Under the pieces are notes generated by a model. The model had not been told where the DNA came from. It worked only from the letters and a program-made list of their open reading frames with translations, and did not search any database. From positions 1,426,001 to 1,490,000 of the forward strand of contig JAKEKT010000001.1 in assembly GCA_021495925.1 (NCBI GenBank): 64,000 nt of DNA, given 5' to 3'. The DNA is from Diplodia intermedia (Eukaryota > Ascomycota > Dothideomycetes > Botryosphaeriales > Botryosphaeriaceae). Shown piece by piece: positions 20,538-33,900 of this stretch; within the stretch, counting starts at the first letter, position 1; every line of letters begins with the position of its first letter. The translations under genes and the position numbers were made by a program.

Positions 20538-23500
20538 TTATGCTTGAGCTTCGGCAGGTTCGGCTGATTCATCCACGTCCTGGATCTCGTTGCCTCGACC
20601 ATCAACGACGATGCGACGACCGCGTTGATCTTCAGGCGCACCATCACGAGAGGCACCGAAGTCCAACACCTATTGCGAGTTAGTGAGATGTCGCACTGCC
20701 GAGGGAAAAAAGGGATGACGTACCTCAATGTATGTCCAACTGTTTCTCTGAACAGCTGCGACACATCTCCTCTCGTTGAACTTGACTTGCCAGACGCCGC
20801 TCAGGTCTGTCAAGAGATCCTTAACGCAATCGCCCGTCTTTACGTTCCACATCTTCAAAGTACGGTCGCTGCCGCTGATGACCTTCTGGCCGTCGTGTTG
20901 GAAGCAAGTGATTGCGCCCGTATGCGCCGTCAGAGTCGCTTTGCATTGGCCATTTTCAGGATCCCAGATGCGAAGCGTAGAGTCAGCGGCAGCCGAGACC
21001 AATCTCTCGTGTGAGAGATCAAGCAATCCCACGAGCGAGGTATGGCCTTCGAGGTTGAAAAGACACGCGCCAGTGTCGAGTGACCACACCTTCACAAGGT
21101 TGTCCATGGAACCAGAGATGCATCGGTTGCGGGCATGATCCAAAACAACGCTGTAAACCTTTTGCGTGTGGCCGTTCAGGCGATGCAAGACCTCGCCCGT
21201 GGATATCTTCCAGACCCGTACGCTCGTATCATACGAACCACTGACCAACGTATCACCGTGAGCAGCAATGGCACGAACCGAGTGATGGTGTCCAGTAAGA
21301 GCGCGGATGAAGTACGGGTTTTCACGGTCGTTGGTCGGGGCGCCTGTCTGGAAGACGGAAGGATCGTCGATGCTTGGCAGTTTCCAAACGCGCAGGCTCG
21401 AATCACGGGAACCGGTGATGATGAGCGGACGCTCGGGCATCATGATAGGTTTTCCTTCCGCGTCTTTGCCAATCTCGGTCGGTTGGAGGATCACCAAGCA
21501 GCGGACGGTTGACGTGTGGCCTTGGAACACCTGCAAGCACTTCCCTTTCTCGATGTCCCACACGCGCACTGATCGATCCGTGGAGCCTGATACCAGGACA
21601 TTTCCCCAATACTGAAGAGCCCAGACACCCCCCTCGTGTCCGCTGAGACGGTTCCGGAGCGCACCGGTCTTCGTGTCGTAGACGTTGATGTTCGTGTCGT
21701 CACTCCCAGTAAGAATCTTGTCCGTGTCAAACTGCAGACATGTCACCACATGCCGCTGGTGAGCGCGGAAAGCGATGTGTTTGGGCTTCATGTCGACATC
21801 CATCCAGCTTCTCCGAATGAGGTGGTGCCGTTGGTAGAGAGACTTGAACAGATGGAGGTTTCTTAGGGTGGAAATGCCAATGGTGGGGTTCGGGACAGCC
21901 AAGGCAGCAGCATTGGCGTAAGCGATCGGCCCGTGTGCGGAGGCAAATGATGACAGCACACCCGAGGTCTGAGGCCGCGGCTTGGACGGCGACGCACTCG
22001 GCCCTTTCGTGCGGCGTTTCTTGTTGCTGCTGGTGGCGTATTTGCTCGATGCTTTGCGTTTTGGGCGTGCGCTGCCGGCGATAGTTAGAGCATTCTGGGG
22101 CGACGACAGAGCAGAAGTCTCGCTGTCTGATATAGCACCCAGCATCGACGAAGTACTGAGATCCCGTTCCCAGCTATCCTGGCCGAACTGCCAACCCCAG
22201 CCTTCTCTTATAGCACGCTCAAGTTCGCCCTCAGGGAGCACGTATCCATCCTTGTCCAGCAAGTTTTTCCATGCTTTTTCGTCCGAGTTTATCACTTGCC
22301 GCCATTTCTTTGACACCTGCGCTGCCCTGCACATGCTTCGCGCATCGAGATGCGAAATAATGTTCAAACTCAGCTCCAAAGGAAGGAGACCCAGAAAGTC
22401 GATCTTCAACGCCGGGTTGACGGTGTTGGCAACAAAGTGTAGGGTCGGCTTGGCGCAACGTCGAAGAAATTGGTACATGACGTACGTCTTTAGATCGTCC
22501 GGCATGGCATCGAAAGCGTCAACCATTGTTGGAATGTCCATGATTGTCGGTCCGGCAACCTCCTGGTCGCTGTCCTCGCGTTTGAGAGCATATGCGGACT
22601 CGGCTGACACCTGGCGCTTCAAGTCAAGTTCAAGACTCGTCGAATCCAGTTTCTCTTCCCCCTTCTCCCGCTCGATGTCCAGGCTTGAGACATCGTTCTC
22701 GTCGTCATCATCTTCAGCTCCATGTAGGCCCGGGAAGTTTGCATGATGGGCTAGGTTAGCGGCTGCTGTGATCGGAGAGAGGGAGGGGCTTGGAAGGCTG
22801 GCGTCCTGCGCGGCAAGATTCTGGAGGGAATTAGGACGTGCGGTGCGTGGGCGTCTCTCGGGTTCCTCCTCGACTGGTACGATGGGCTCCAAGTCCGTTT
22901 CGGCAATAGGCGGCGTGGCTGAAACCCCTGTAATTGCTTCGTCGATCCCTAAACCGGCAGATTGAGCATCCCGCGCCTCAGCTGACTCTTTTGAGCCTGC
23001 TGAGCCATCGTTCGACGTGCGAGATCCCGAGTCTCTGCTCTGCGACCGCCATTCTTCTGACATGTTCTGCAAGCTTGATAATCGCTGAACAGGGTGGTCC
23101 CGCATTGTTCCTGCCCTTGAGCCAGGTCTTCTCAAATTTGCCCGAACCTTGGGTATCTTCAACTGTCCCGAGCTACCCGTATCAGTATCCGGAGTAGCAG
23201 GTGCTGTTGTATCGAGGCATCGTGCTGCCTGGGAGGAATTATTACGGGTAAGAGGGGGAACATCTGCCGATCCAGCAGCGGACCGAGGCATATTTTGGCG
23301 TGGTCTCTTGCGGCGGGACAGACTAGCTAGCTCAGCTGCTTCGGCGATAGACACGGGCGATGCAGATCGTTTCTTGGGGTTGCAAGCAGGAGATTCCGGC
23401 GCGTCGGTGATGGCTTTCCTCTTCGCTGCCGGGCTCAGATCGTCGACTTTCGATTCTGAGGCCTGCGATGCCGACATGGTGCCGTTGGCAGATTGCAAAG

Positions 23501-24052
23501 CTGCAAAGTAATGGGTATACTGATGATAACTCGAATTAGCCATACATTGTCAAAACAGGCAACACGTTCCGGATCAACGTGAGTATGTCAGCAGCTTCGG
23601 GCACACACCTCGTCGAGAGTACTCTGGGCATCGTCCGCCTCATGGAAGCGAGCCTGTCTCCCTCCGATACTGAAGCTAAAATCCCTGATTGCGTGCGGCG
23701 TGGGAGAGGCTGCCAAGGGGTATTGTTTGGGGTCACGCTCGCGGAGGTGGCGAGGGGCGTTGAGAATCAAGGGGGGGAAGGACGTTGTTGTGGTGGTGGT
23801 GGTTGTGACAACGGTTGTCTGGGTCGTAGGGGCGTACGAGAGCTGTCCGAGGGCAGCGAAAGGATCCAGCACCTCGGTCTGGACGGTTTTCGAGACTTCT
23901 TGGTGGGCAGGCATGGCAGGCGCTGTGGTGGTCTTCGAAGGCTTGGCGGACGGCGAGGCGGACGGCGGTACAGCGGCCGTCGAGGCAAAGGGAGAGAAGG
24001 CCGACGAGTCTTGGGATGTGGCCGGCCCGCTCAGCGTGGAGGCGGCATCCAT
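20538..24052 (-). CDS. CDC4: Cdc4-like F-box / WD40 protein, SCF ubiquitin ligase substrate adaptor
   Basis: Three exons (24052-23609, 23519-20724, 20669-20538) encode 1123 residues; introns are 89 and 54 bp. The N-terminus is disordered, with a run of eight threonines, then LNAPRHLRERDPKQYPL, a conserved stretch in fungal Cdc4 homologues. A long acidic/Ser-rich region precedes a helical dimerisation-like segment (YVMYQFLRRC). The F-box lies at about 520-565 (LPLELSLNIISHLD, CRAAQVSKKWR), followed by WGWQFGQDSW. WD40 repeats cover about 736-1060 (HVVTCLQFD, ILTGSDDTNINVYD, VSGSTDRSVRVWD, ISGSMDNLVKVWS). The last intron joins SWTYIE to VLDFGASRDG, as expected at the family C-terminus. Orthologues target phosphorylated cell-cycle and transcription regulators for ubiquitination in the nucleus. 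The annotated start is the first in-frame ATG. Confidence 0.9.
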
Positions 24053-26414
24053 GACGGCGGGAGGAGAGTGGGAGGCGGAACGCGAAGGTGACACGGACTA
24101 CGGGCGGCGAGGAGGACGAGCAAACTTGGGGCCGGCGACGCGGTGAGACTGGGCCGCACTGATCATCAGCTCCGAGGCGTGCAGGCGCGCAGTGCGTGCA
24201 AGTGGGTGCGATGCCGAGTGGGAGTGGGCCGTCGTGAGGCTGGTGTGCGCAGGGGCGAAGTTGGGGTGTGCCGTCAGTCTACTCGGTCATGGCGATGCGG
24301 GCGGCCAAAACACAGGGCTGCACTGCGGGACGACGGGCTCGGGGCAGAGTCGAGAGGCCAGCACGTTTGGGGGAAGAGCGGATGTTGTGTGCGGCACAGG
24401 GTGGCCGGAAGAGGGGTTGGCGGCTGGAAGGGCGAAGGCCGGGCCGGCTGATGAGGCGACAGCGCAGGACACAACCTAAGCTGCTGCCCCGAGCTTTCCC
24501 AGCCGACAGTGGTGTTGGCCGCCACCTCCAGAGACGATGCTTTTGCGCGTCACGCATATATTGTTCCGTATCCACCCCTCGCCCCGCCCTCCAGTGTGCG
24601 CCCTGGGGAAGCAACCGCCCATGCCCTCGAGCGAGAGCCGTCCGCCGCCCTGCTCGGTGGCACAGCATGAAGAGTGCCACCTTGGCGGAATGCTCGATTT
24701 GTCACATGCCGAGACGCCGTAGTCACCCACTCTTGCTCGCTGCTTTCTGCTTGTAACTCGTCCTGCACGCGTCCGACGCGTCGCCATCGGAATGCCCGAT
24801 CGTCACTATTGGGTTTCCCCACGTTCTGGCCCAACAGGGCTTGTTCCTGAACTGCCACGTCGAATTTTCAAAATGCATTTCTACACTCACAACCTTCTCC
24901 TCGGCGAAAGTCACTCCAGATGTAAATGAAAACCAGCTCGTAACAGTTGCATAACCGGGAGCCCCTGTCGCACACGAGCACGACGCGACTCATTGTCGAG
25001 GATGTGACGCAGAGCCTCAGATTTCGACAAAAGTCGCCAGTGCAGCATTGACAGAATGTGCAGAAACCGACGCGTTTCAGATTCCCAAGCAGACGTCCAG
25101 GGAGAAACGACCCGCGTTTGTGATGTTCGGCAGGAAATGTGAGGAGAATTCGACTGGCGCCTTCCCGTCCTGGCTGACGGGACTTCAGAAGCTGCCTGCC
25201 TACCGATGTCGTCACAGCCTCGGACGACACGACTCGTGTCCGTCCGTCGGTCAAGGCCGAAAGTTTCTTTGCAATCAATAACTTGGCCACGGTGAAGCGT
25301 ACCCTGTTCGTGGTAGCTGGGCAATGCGCCGAACAACAGAGCAGTCGGGAGGAGATGGGCGGTATGATGAGGCGACGTTCGCCGCACCCTCAGCATGACG
25401 ATTCGATGGGTTCAGGATCGGGAATCGAAGCGATCGGATGGCCAAAACAAAGCTCGGCTTTTGATGAGCGCCTGGGGCAGCCCTTCGTACCGTGCATTGC
25501 TGCTTACTATGCACGTCAGCACAGGCATTCTTCGCCCTCTGCGTAGTCGCTCATCCCCCGGCCGGAGCCAGGCACCAGCTAGCCACTCTCTGTCCCGTGC
25601 TGTTTCTCCCGACGACATTACGGCGCAGCGTCATGGACCCGTGCGCTGTAGTTCTATTTGCCGTGGCAATCTTGCAACTTCTTCGATGCAACTATTTGTC
25701 TCTGCGAGTCGATCTACAGCGCTGCTCGCTCTGCATGCCGACCAGACGAAAGGCACAACCAGCAAAATGGTCAGCTTCACCTCTATTTACCTGCCACCGT
25801 AGGAGCCCTGGAAAGGAGCCAAGAACATGGCAGCGGCAGTTGTTCACCGGCACATCCATCTTGAAACTCAAGACCCCGCGTCCAAACGGACTTGAACCGG
25901 CAACGTAAACTACACGAGTACTCCAATTTTTTTGCTGTCAGAGAGGCGACTGCCATCATGGTCGTCCAGCTTGAAGGTGGTAGCGAAAAGCGTTGCCTCT
26001 GGCTGGATCTGGCCGTGGTGTCTGAAAAGTGGCCTCATGTCGAGACGACCTTGTCAATGACCTCTGATGTGGACCGAGCAGATGCAAGAGTTTCACAACA
26101 GAACCCACCATGCCTTGCCCTCAGCACAATTATACAGCTACACCCAGCCTACAACATGATGTAGAGCAAAAGCAGTGATGCTGATGTGCCTTCCACAACC
26201 GAGGGTGCTGGCTGCGCCTTCCTCCTGGCCGCGCCTTCCTCAACGCAAGTGTCCTGCCTCGCTTCAACACCGGCCCGTACACTCACTTCGCCACTTACAG
26301 TTCTCCACGTATTTTCCTCTATCTCACTCACAGTCAACAAGTCGCATCTCGCAGACTCCTGCTTGTTTCACGACTCACACGTCTGACCGAGCCCCGCGCA
26401 GCACAGCCCTCGAG
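24053..26414. other. Long divergent spacer between Cdc4-like and HOP1-like genes
   Basis: This 2.4-kb region lies upstream of both neighbouring genes. Frames up to about 160 codons exist on both strands, but none has a domain signature, good splice context or sensible composition. The region 26150-26414 is rich in short pyrimidine tracts and is the likely HOP1 promoter. A tRNA-like T-arm string near 25870 was examined and rejected. Confidence 0.4.
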
Positions 26415-29400
26415 ATGCCCAAGAAGAAATCAGGTCAGACAAACAGGGCTCGCGCGAAAAAACCGAAGTTGCAACATCAGAAGCAGCAGCAGCAGCCACA
26501 GGCACAGGCACGGGCACAGGCACAGGAACAAGAACAGGCTCAAGAACAGGCCACAGCAACTGAGACTACCAATGTCGTCTCGCAGCAGCAGAGTCAAGAG
26601 CTCACGCAGTCGCTCCTGCTAGCCTCGGTAGTCCACATTCTCACCCAACTTCATTCACGTCACTAATGTCTACCAGATCTCTTCGATCCTCCACCTCAGG
26701 TAGATACTGTGGGGTTTCCTCTATCTACGTGCGCTGATGCTGGCCCAGGGATTTGATCCACCCCGCTTGTTTCCGGCTGACGCACTTCGATGTTGAGTCT
26801 TCCGAGCCATGGTCATACGAAAGTTGGAAGACCGGCAACATGAAGGCCAAGCATAACGACCACACTCAGTCCATGCACTTGCTACAAAGAGAGGGTAATA
26901 CCAAGACTCAAGCGTTCATGGACTACATTGTATGTTTCTCTTTCTAAATTCACTACCTCAAGCCTACTATCTTGCTGATCTCAGACTAGGAAGATGGTGC
27001 GTTCGATGCTATTCAAAAAGGCTTCCTTCGTGCCTTTCAACTGAAGATATTCGCGGACCCTGACCGCCAGGAGAATGTCCTGGAGACACACACATTGCAT
27101 TTCAGTTATCATCGCCCGGCTGGAACCGCCGATAATGCAGTGAGCGGAATAGAAATGACAGGCCCGGAGGGGAAGCGTCTCAGCCTTGTGAATTTGAAGA
27201 TTGGTCTCGCAGAATTCATCCGCAGCCTTTCGACATACGTGGATAATCTCCCAGAGCTTCCGGGTAAGTCTCTCAAACATGAACTGGCGATTCCAAACTC
27301 ATTCGAGTCCCAGAGAAACGGTATTTCAAACCAAAACTTTTCTACACGGATGACTGTCCGGATGAGTATCAAGCCCCTGGTTTCATTCCACCAAAGACGG
27401 CTGCCGTCAGTTTCCCTCAGAACGATGAGCTGGTTAAACAGACGCATCAACTGGAAAGTTACAGCGGAGGGTTTCATAAGTGAGCTCGATGTTCCTCTCA
27501 TGTAAGATCGACATTACTGATTCTCGCAGTGTCAACATGAGCATCTCCCATATGCAGTGGTTGCATACGAATGATGGTGCCATCCCTCCTGAGTCTGATT
27601 TGATATACTCTCAACCGGTTCCAGCCACATCTGATATAGTCCCTCGGACCATGGAACTAGAAGCATCACCTCAAGGCCGAGCAGTGTTCGATACAAGTCG
27701 TCTCGCGGAAATTCCCCGAAGAGCAGCAGGGCCCGCTAGTCAGAAACCACCAGTCAGAACCCAGGAAGCTCTCTCTCAATCTAGTTCACCCTTGGTGGAT
27801 TTGAACTCGAATGCTCTCCACCGCGGTTACGGAGCACCATCGCGAGAATTGGAGGTACCGAAAGCAGAGCCCACAATCGTTCAGGAGGATGTTGGTGCAG
27901 AGAACGCAAGGCAAACACCAGGTGACTTGCTCGATTTGCGAAAGAAAAGAAGAAACCTTGACCAGGCTACCACTTTTCAAGAGCTATCGCAAGGAAAAGA
28001 GGCCTACAGGATGATATCTGTGCGAAAGTCGCCATCAGCAGTTCGTGCAACAAGTAGTAAGACACTCAACAATTTCCCAGAAAACTCAAGGCAGGACCGC
28101 GTCTCCGTACATGAAGGCACCCAGGTTCCCAACGTGGCTTGTGAGGAGCAAGCAGTTCAACGGAACGCAAGTCACGCGGGGCTTGATAGCCAAGATAGGC
28201 GAGAAAGAATTACACTGAAGGACTTAGTAAGTTTGAGCGTCTACAGATGAGGCGGGGTTTCTCTTCCATTATGTTAACATTCCATTGTACAGAGGCAGAA
28301 ACCGGAGTCGCAAGCTCACGACACCCAACTTGTGGGACACAAAAGTGCAACCATCGAAGCCTCAAATGCCAAAGCTCAAAATCAAAACAGACTGAGGCTC
28401 ACCCAAACCAAGGTCGACGAGCTCAACGAGAAAAAGGGCTCGAGAGGTACAGGTGACTTGGGTGTCAAATCTGGAAAGAACAAAATCAGCAGCACAGATG
28501 AGATATCGTGTCAATGTGGATGGAACCATGAAGAGGAAGACAACATGGCAAGTTTGATTCTCCGAAGGAGTCATGGGGCCTTTTATCTAACTTGACCAGA
28601 TCTATTGTGACTGGTGTAGTACTTGGCAGCATAGCTCTTGCTATGGCTTCCAAGGAGCCTCAGATCCTCGGATCCCTCACGAACATGCGTGCTATCGCTG
28701 CTTGGAGGCCGTTGTAGAAGCTGGCGGAGCACGAAGAAGGCTCAAGGAGCTCAAAGGCTTTACGCTCCTTCGCAGAGCCATCCGCACTATTGAAGACAAT
28801 GGTTTTCACGACGAAAAATCATTCGCAAAGGCACTTGGAGGTCAGTATTTGCAATGGGTTTTCACATCATACGAGCTGACGCAGATTTCAGGATGCGATC
28901 TCCAAACTGCCTCTGATGTGCTCGCAAGACTTGTATCTGAGAAGGCAGTAATTATGACAGACGCCGGCAAGAAGCGCGCCTTTGGCAAACCGAAGGGTTC
29001 TCGGTACCGCGTCGTCACAACAGCGCCAGAGCGTTCGGAGATGATGAATAAGTTCTTTGACCCGCTTTACAATGTCGAGGACTACGTGAGTAGAAAAAAA
29101 AAGAATACCACAGATAACACACACATTGAAGCTAACCGAGCGGTAAAGTATGCTCCGGAGGACCATGACCCTGCCAAACGAGGCCGCGAAGCGCAGCGTT
29201 CCACGAAACCCGTTTTGCACGACGGTCGAGAAGGTCGCGGTAAGTTGCTTCAACCGACCTGGTGAATTCTTTCGCTGACTCGAGATTCAATGATTTCACA
29301 GCTAGGCCGTCCCAGCCCTCGTATGTAGGTCAAGTAAGGGAATCACCGGCCGTGCGCGCAGACTTCACTGATCGTCCTCCTCTTCTTGAACTGGACAAAC

Positions 29401-29567
29401 GGCGCCCCCGATCTCAACCCGACCTGCACGAGGGTATCAAGGATGGTGTCTCAAGAAAACGAACCTTGAAGCATGCAGGAGACGGCTTGAATCCCCCACG
29501 TCCGACTAAACGCATCAACCATGCGTCTCCTATGGTCTTCACGCGTGGGATGAGCGCCGATCTTTAG
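26415..29567 (+). CDS. HOP1: HOP1-like meiotic HORMA-domain protein with PHD-type zinc finger
   Basis: Eleven exons (26415-26627, 26677-26699, 26749-26929, 26990-27263, 27314-27479, 27530-28226, 28293-28547, 28600-28840, 28892-29085, 29149-29239, 29302-29567) encode 866 residues. A basic, Gln-rich N-terminus leads into a HORMA domain at about 58-245: QSLLLASISSILHLRDL, EDGAFDAIQKGFLRAFQLKIF, VNLKIGLAEFIRSLS, LPEKRYFKPKLFYTDDCP. The middle is disordered. A PHD-like finger at about 590-640 reads CQCGWNHEEEDNM then IYCDWCSTWQHSSCYGF with further C/H ligands. A helical winged-helix-like region follows. The architecture matches fungal Hop1, the axial-element protein needed for meiotic recombination and synapsis. 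Exon 2 is only 23 bp and intron 7 (28548-28599) is a GC-AG intron. Introns 8 and 9 are multiples of three and less certain. The gene is visibly less GC-rich than its neighbours. Confidence 0.85.
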
Positions 29568-30196
29568 ATGCGCTGGACAGCAGCTTTAGGTTGATCGAAG
29601 TATCGTTGATCTGCTCGGGTGGCTTCTGATACTCTACACTGGGCCATGTGTTGCTTCTGATGGGCTTGAAATGTGGACTTTGCTGGGAAGATTGTTGAAC
29701 GGGAGGGGAGATTACGATGGCTGTAGATGCGAGCCTTAGGAGATTGCATGATGCTGAAGCGTGGGGAAAGTTTAGCTCTGAAAATTATCGGTATCTCCTT
29801 CAAGTGTAAGGACTGTCAGAGCTCACTAGATTTACCTTGCTTCCAATCATAAACACTATATATGTATAGACTGCGACAACAAACTCCATACAACAGATAC
29901 GGTCGGTTAGTGTGTAGAGCAAGGTTCGGCACTCTGTCATACCACCAAGACATTGGAAGTGTAAAACCCGAGGGTTTCTGATCTGTTGGATTTCCTTATT
30001 GGAAAGGTGAGCACTTGGTATAATTTCGTCCTGCGTCTTCTCGGTTTACAACTCAAGCGACCGGCAACGACTTTGCTTTACACGTCACATGCTTCCGTGA
30101 CATCGCGTGGGCGATTCTGACTCGCGCAGCCAAAACACACGACAACGTCACCACCAAGTCCGACCGCCCAACGTAGCATTTCCCCCCGCCTCCACA
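29568..30196. other. Intergenic spacer between HOP1-like and dynactin-like genes
   Basis: This 629-bp AT-rich region contains the HOP1 3' end and the promoter of the next gene. No supported gene or repeat is seen. Confidence 0.45.
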
Positions 30197-30927
30197 ATGT
30201 CGTCTTCGCAACACCTATCAGCCTCGCGGACCAGCACCTCGCGAACTTCGGCATCCGCAAGCAGCAAGCGCGCGTCGTCATCGCTGCCCCGGGCGCCCGC
30301 GACCATCCACCCGTCGGCCATCGTGGCCAACCACGCCGTGCTGACGGGCCACCACGCCATCACCATCGCCGCGGGGGCGGTCGTCCACCCGAACGCCAAG
30401 ATCACGTCGCTGCACGGGCCCGTGGTGATTGGCGAGGGCTGCATCGTGTACGAGAAGGCGACGGTCGGGATCCCGGAGCTGGAGGGCGGCCAGGGGAGGG
30501 GCGTGGTGCTGGACAAGAACGTGGTCGTCGAGGCCAGCGCGGTGGTGCAGGCCGCGCTGGTGGGCGAGGGGACGGTCATAGGCACGGATGCCAAGGTGGG
30601 ACTGGGGAGCGCGGTGGGAATGGTAATGCTTCCCCCTTCTTCCTCTTCTTTTCTTCTCTTCTCTTCTCCCCAAAGCCAACACTGTGCATGTTTAGCGACG
30701 CTAATATCTCACGCGGCTTGCAGTTTTGCCAACTCGCTCCGCGCACGGAGCTGCCGCCGCATTCTGAGCTCCCTGACTACATGGTCGTGTATGGATCGAA
30801 TCAGCGTCGGCTAAACCACTCGCTACAGACGCGCCCGGCCGTGATGGAGCTTGCGAAGCGCGGGCATGAGAAGAAGCTCCACGCCTTGGTGCGGCTCATT
30901 CCGAACAACGCGGCGAAGTGGCAGTAG
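30197..30927 (+). CDS. Dynactin subunit 6 (p27)-like hexapeptide-repeat protein
   Basis: Two exons (30197-30622, 30724-30927) with a 101-bp intron encode 209 residues. A Ser/Thr/Arg-rich N-terminus (about 30 residues) precedes a left-handed beta-helix region of imperfect hexapeptides (IHPSAIVANHAVLTG, VVHPNAKITSLHGPVVIGEGCIVYEKATVG, VVEASAVVQAALVGEGTVIGTDAKVG). The second exon continues FCQLAPRTELPPHSELPDYMVVYGSNQRR, which closely fits the end of the p27 family. In dynactin, p27 sits at the pointed-end complex with p25, p62 and Arp11 and helps cargo binding. Start and intron are supported by continuity of the repeat. Other hexapeptide proteins (gamma carbonic anhydrases, acyltransferases) are less likely because their catalytic residues are absent. 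Confidence 0.78.
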
Positions 30928-33900
30928 GGTTGGCTACAACGGACGATCGGTATTCTTCCGAGATGCAAGTCACACCTGTGATTGCACTCCGCCGCGTCAT
31001 CGCCACCATCACAGGTCTCCCAGGAAAGCGTGTGATGAACCTTCTATGTTGCCCACGAATGCCGCGCAACGGGGTTACGAGCGAACTTTCCATTAGCGTC
31101 TCATGAAGCGGCTCGGAGAATAAAGTGATCGGCGACAAGACATACGTGCCCATGACTCGGTGGCACCTATGGACGCTTCTTCTAGGTACCCAGAAAGAAG
31201 GCCCAACAAAGCGGTGCGTCCCGTCGTGCTAACCTTGCCGACGTAGGGGGGGTGTGCGATTACCGGGTTGGGCTCTGGAATGACGTCTCACGGCGCAGCG
31301 TGATAGGGCCACGTACGAAGGAGGAAAGGGGAAAGAGTTCGGGCGTTTCACCATCACGAAGGGGCGGCCCCCAAGGTCCCAAGCGTGTGGTCAGGCGTTG
31401 AATGGGTCCACGCGACAGGGACGACCGCGGACGGACGGATCCTGAGATCGGCCAGGATTCAGTCAGGATTGCTCGGTGCTCGGTGAGGGCAACAGGTCTG
31501 CTCCTCCGAAACCGACGTTTCAGAAACCGGCTTGCACACAGCCATCACGCTCGCATCTGCTTGCAGTGTTTGGTTGCGTGGGATGAATCATGCACTAAGC
31601 TTATCCTCTCTTCAATTATTCACTTGTTCAGCTCTTTAGCTTCTCTAGCACGGAGCCTCAAGAATGACGATAGCATTTAGATGCTGGTTTCAACACCCCA
31701 TGTAAATTTACAGCATGTCTTGACAAGAAGATGACGGCCTTTTGAGCTGTTCGATGCCCGCCGGCCCCGCCATCATCCTTGTTCGTGACAAATTCCTGGG
31801 GTGAATTATTTCTGGAGTCCAAAAGGCCGCGACCATGTCGTGGATAAGGTGTTGGCTCCGGCATGCAGCGTACTCGGTATGCCTTGGGGGGTGCCGCTGG
31901 CAACGCCTGAAACACGCCAGCGCCTTCCGTTTTGACTTGCAAGCAACCAACCTTGCCGACCGCATCCATCCGGGTGAAGGGGGGAAGAAGCATAGGGCGC
32001 CGGAGCTCTTGCCGTTTGCAACCTCTCCATGGTCCTATTTTGTACGTACTGTTAAGCTTTGGGTGGGACTTATGCCGAGATGTGGGGATCTGGAAGCCAG
32101 GCCCACGGCTTTGCGCGCGCGTTTGCGCATCCCGTCACCAGGTACCTGGAAACCACGCACCGTGAATCATGATGAAAGAAAAAAAAAGGAGAAAGGAAAG
32201 GGTACGTATGTAACAGCTGGCGAGCATTGCTGAAGAATGTCGGTGAGCGCATTTTGCCTATCTTTTGCCGTTGTTCGCCGTTGCCGGTGAATCTCGGCTA
32301 GTCATCATATAAAGTCCTTACTATATATGGGGCTATCGTCGAGGGGATGGCAGAACCGGGCGGCCGGGAGGGGGAGGAAGTGAGAGGCCTACACTTCGTA
32401 GTTTGGCTTCTTCACTTTTGTTTTTGTTGCGCACTGGTGGTGATGGCATTGCATGAGTGAGCCTTTTGGTCGTGATAGAAGCGCGTGGTCTGCGAACATC
32501 CGAAGCCTGGGCTGCGTGACCCTGACGATGAAGGCGCGTGCAACCGGGGCTGATCAGCAACGTGCCAGGGTCCTGTCAATTTGCTTTTCTTGCCTCCCTT
32601 TTCTTCTGTTGTTCGGTCGTGTATCCACCGGGCTCCGTGTGTGCGACGCGCGCAACGCGCGCAACACGTGGAAAGGAACCGTTGTTTGAGAAAATGGGGC
32701 GCTGGGGGCTTGTTGAGGTCTGCGTGGTGGCTATGTAAGCCGACGATCAGCACGGGAGGTGCGGGTCTGTGTGTTCGGAGGACGGAGACACGCTGTTGGT
32801 CGGTTGACCGGTCAGTGGTTTTGTTTTTTCCCCTTTCGGATAACGAAGCGGGAGCTAGGATCTCGTTGGTTGAAACACTTGTTGCCTTTCCCTATCATAA
32901 TAACCACCCACCTATAGCTATTTCTGGACCTGCCGCATCGAGGAATGTGGTTCGAGAAAAAGGAACGGCTGGTACGATGCTGGGTCAGTTGGAAGGCGTG
33001 TTGGAGTCGTACGAGGCGATAGAGCACGCGAGAGCGACAATCTCCACACGAGCTCGCCAAAACGGTCCCCGGGGCCGAGCCCATGCTGCAGCCGCAAGAC
33101 CTGGGATCATGGATGAAAATGACATCTGCGACGCTTACGCATGGCGTCCGCCTCGACAAAGGACCTCTACTTTGCCGAAAAGCAAGCCACGGATAGAGTG
33201 CAGCTGTCAGACCGCAGTCTTGTCACGTTTGCATGCAATGAACAGGCGGTCTCCTTGCACCGGACTTCGGCAGCTGGCTGTTGTCAAACGTTCTCGCGCA
33301 TCGTCAGGCTGTGAAGATGAGCACAGGCAGGACGACGAACGACAGTGCAATATGATATTGTGGGTGGACTCGGAAGCATTGTTCGAGGCACAATTGCTGG
33401 ACGTGTGCAGGTGCCGTCGACTTTGCTCAGTGCGCCTGTCCGGCTAATAAGAACTAGGTCGGCCAGCCTTGCTCCAATTCTCGCTTCAAAGGTCCGCATC
33501 TCATGCTTCGTATGCAAAAGAGTCAGCGGCAATTTCCACGGAATGGAGCGCTGCATACGGGCAGATGACCGCAGGGCTCAGACAAGCGAGCAACTGTAGC
33601 GGTGAAACCCGCCATGGCGGCAGATAGATGATATCGTAGGAACGCTGACCACGGAGGACCATCACCGCGGAGACGGGGCCATCCGACTCTCCAGGAAGAT
33701 AAGTGGAGCGCCGCAGTAAAGAGATGGAGCAATTGCAGGCGAAGGCGAAGACGTGGAGATGACGTGTCGGTGGGAAGGCATGCGGAGGCTGCGGACGAGA
33801 GATGTGGAAGTTGGCGACGAGCAAGATCAAGATGCATCCGGCAGGAGGGCCGCTGGGAAGCAGGACGAGCAAGGTGGGTGCCCCGGAGCAACCTCGCCTT

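Noticed and set aside
25865..25925. A string resembling a tRNA T-arm (ggttcaagtcc on the minus strand)
   Set aside because: No matching D-arm, anticodon stem or acceptor pairing could be found around it, so it is chance or a relic.
32581..33447. A 288-codon plus-strand frame in the gene-poor block
   Set aside because: It has no family motif, is Arg/Cys-rich, and lies opposite frames of similar length; it looks like random GC-rich sequence.
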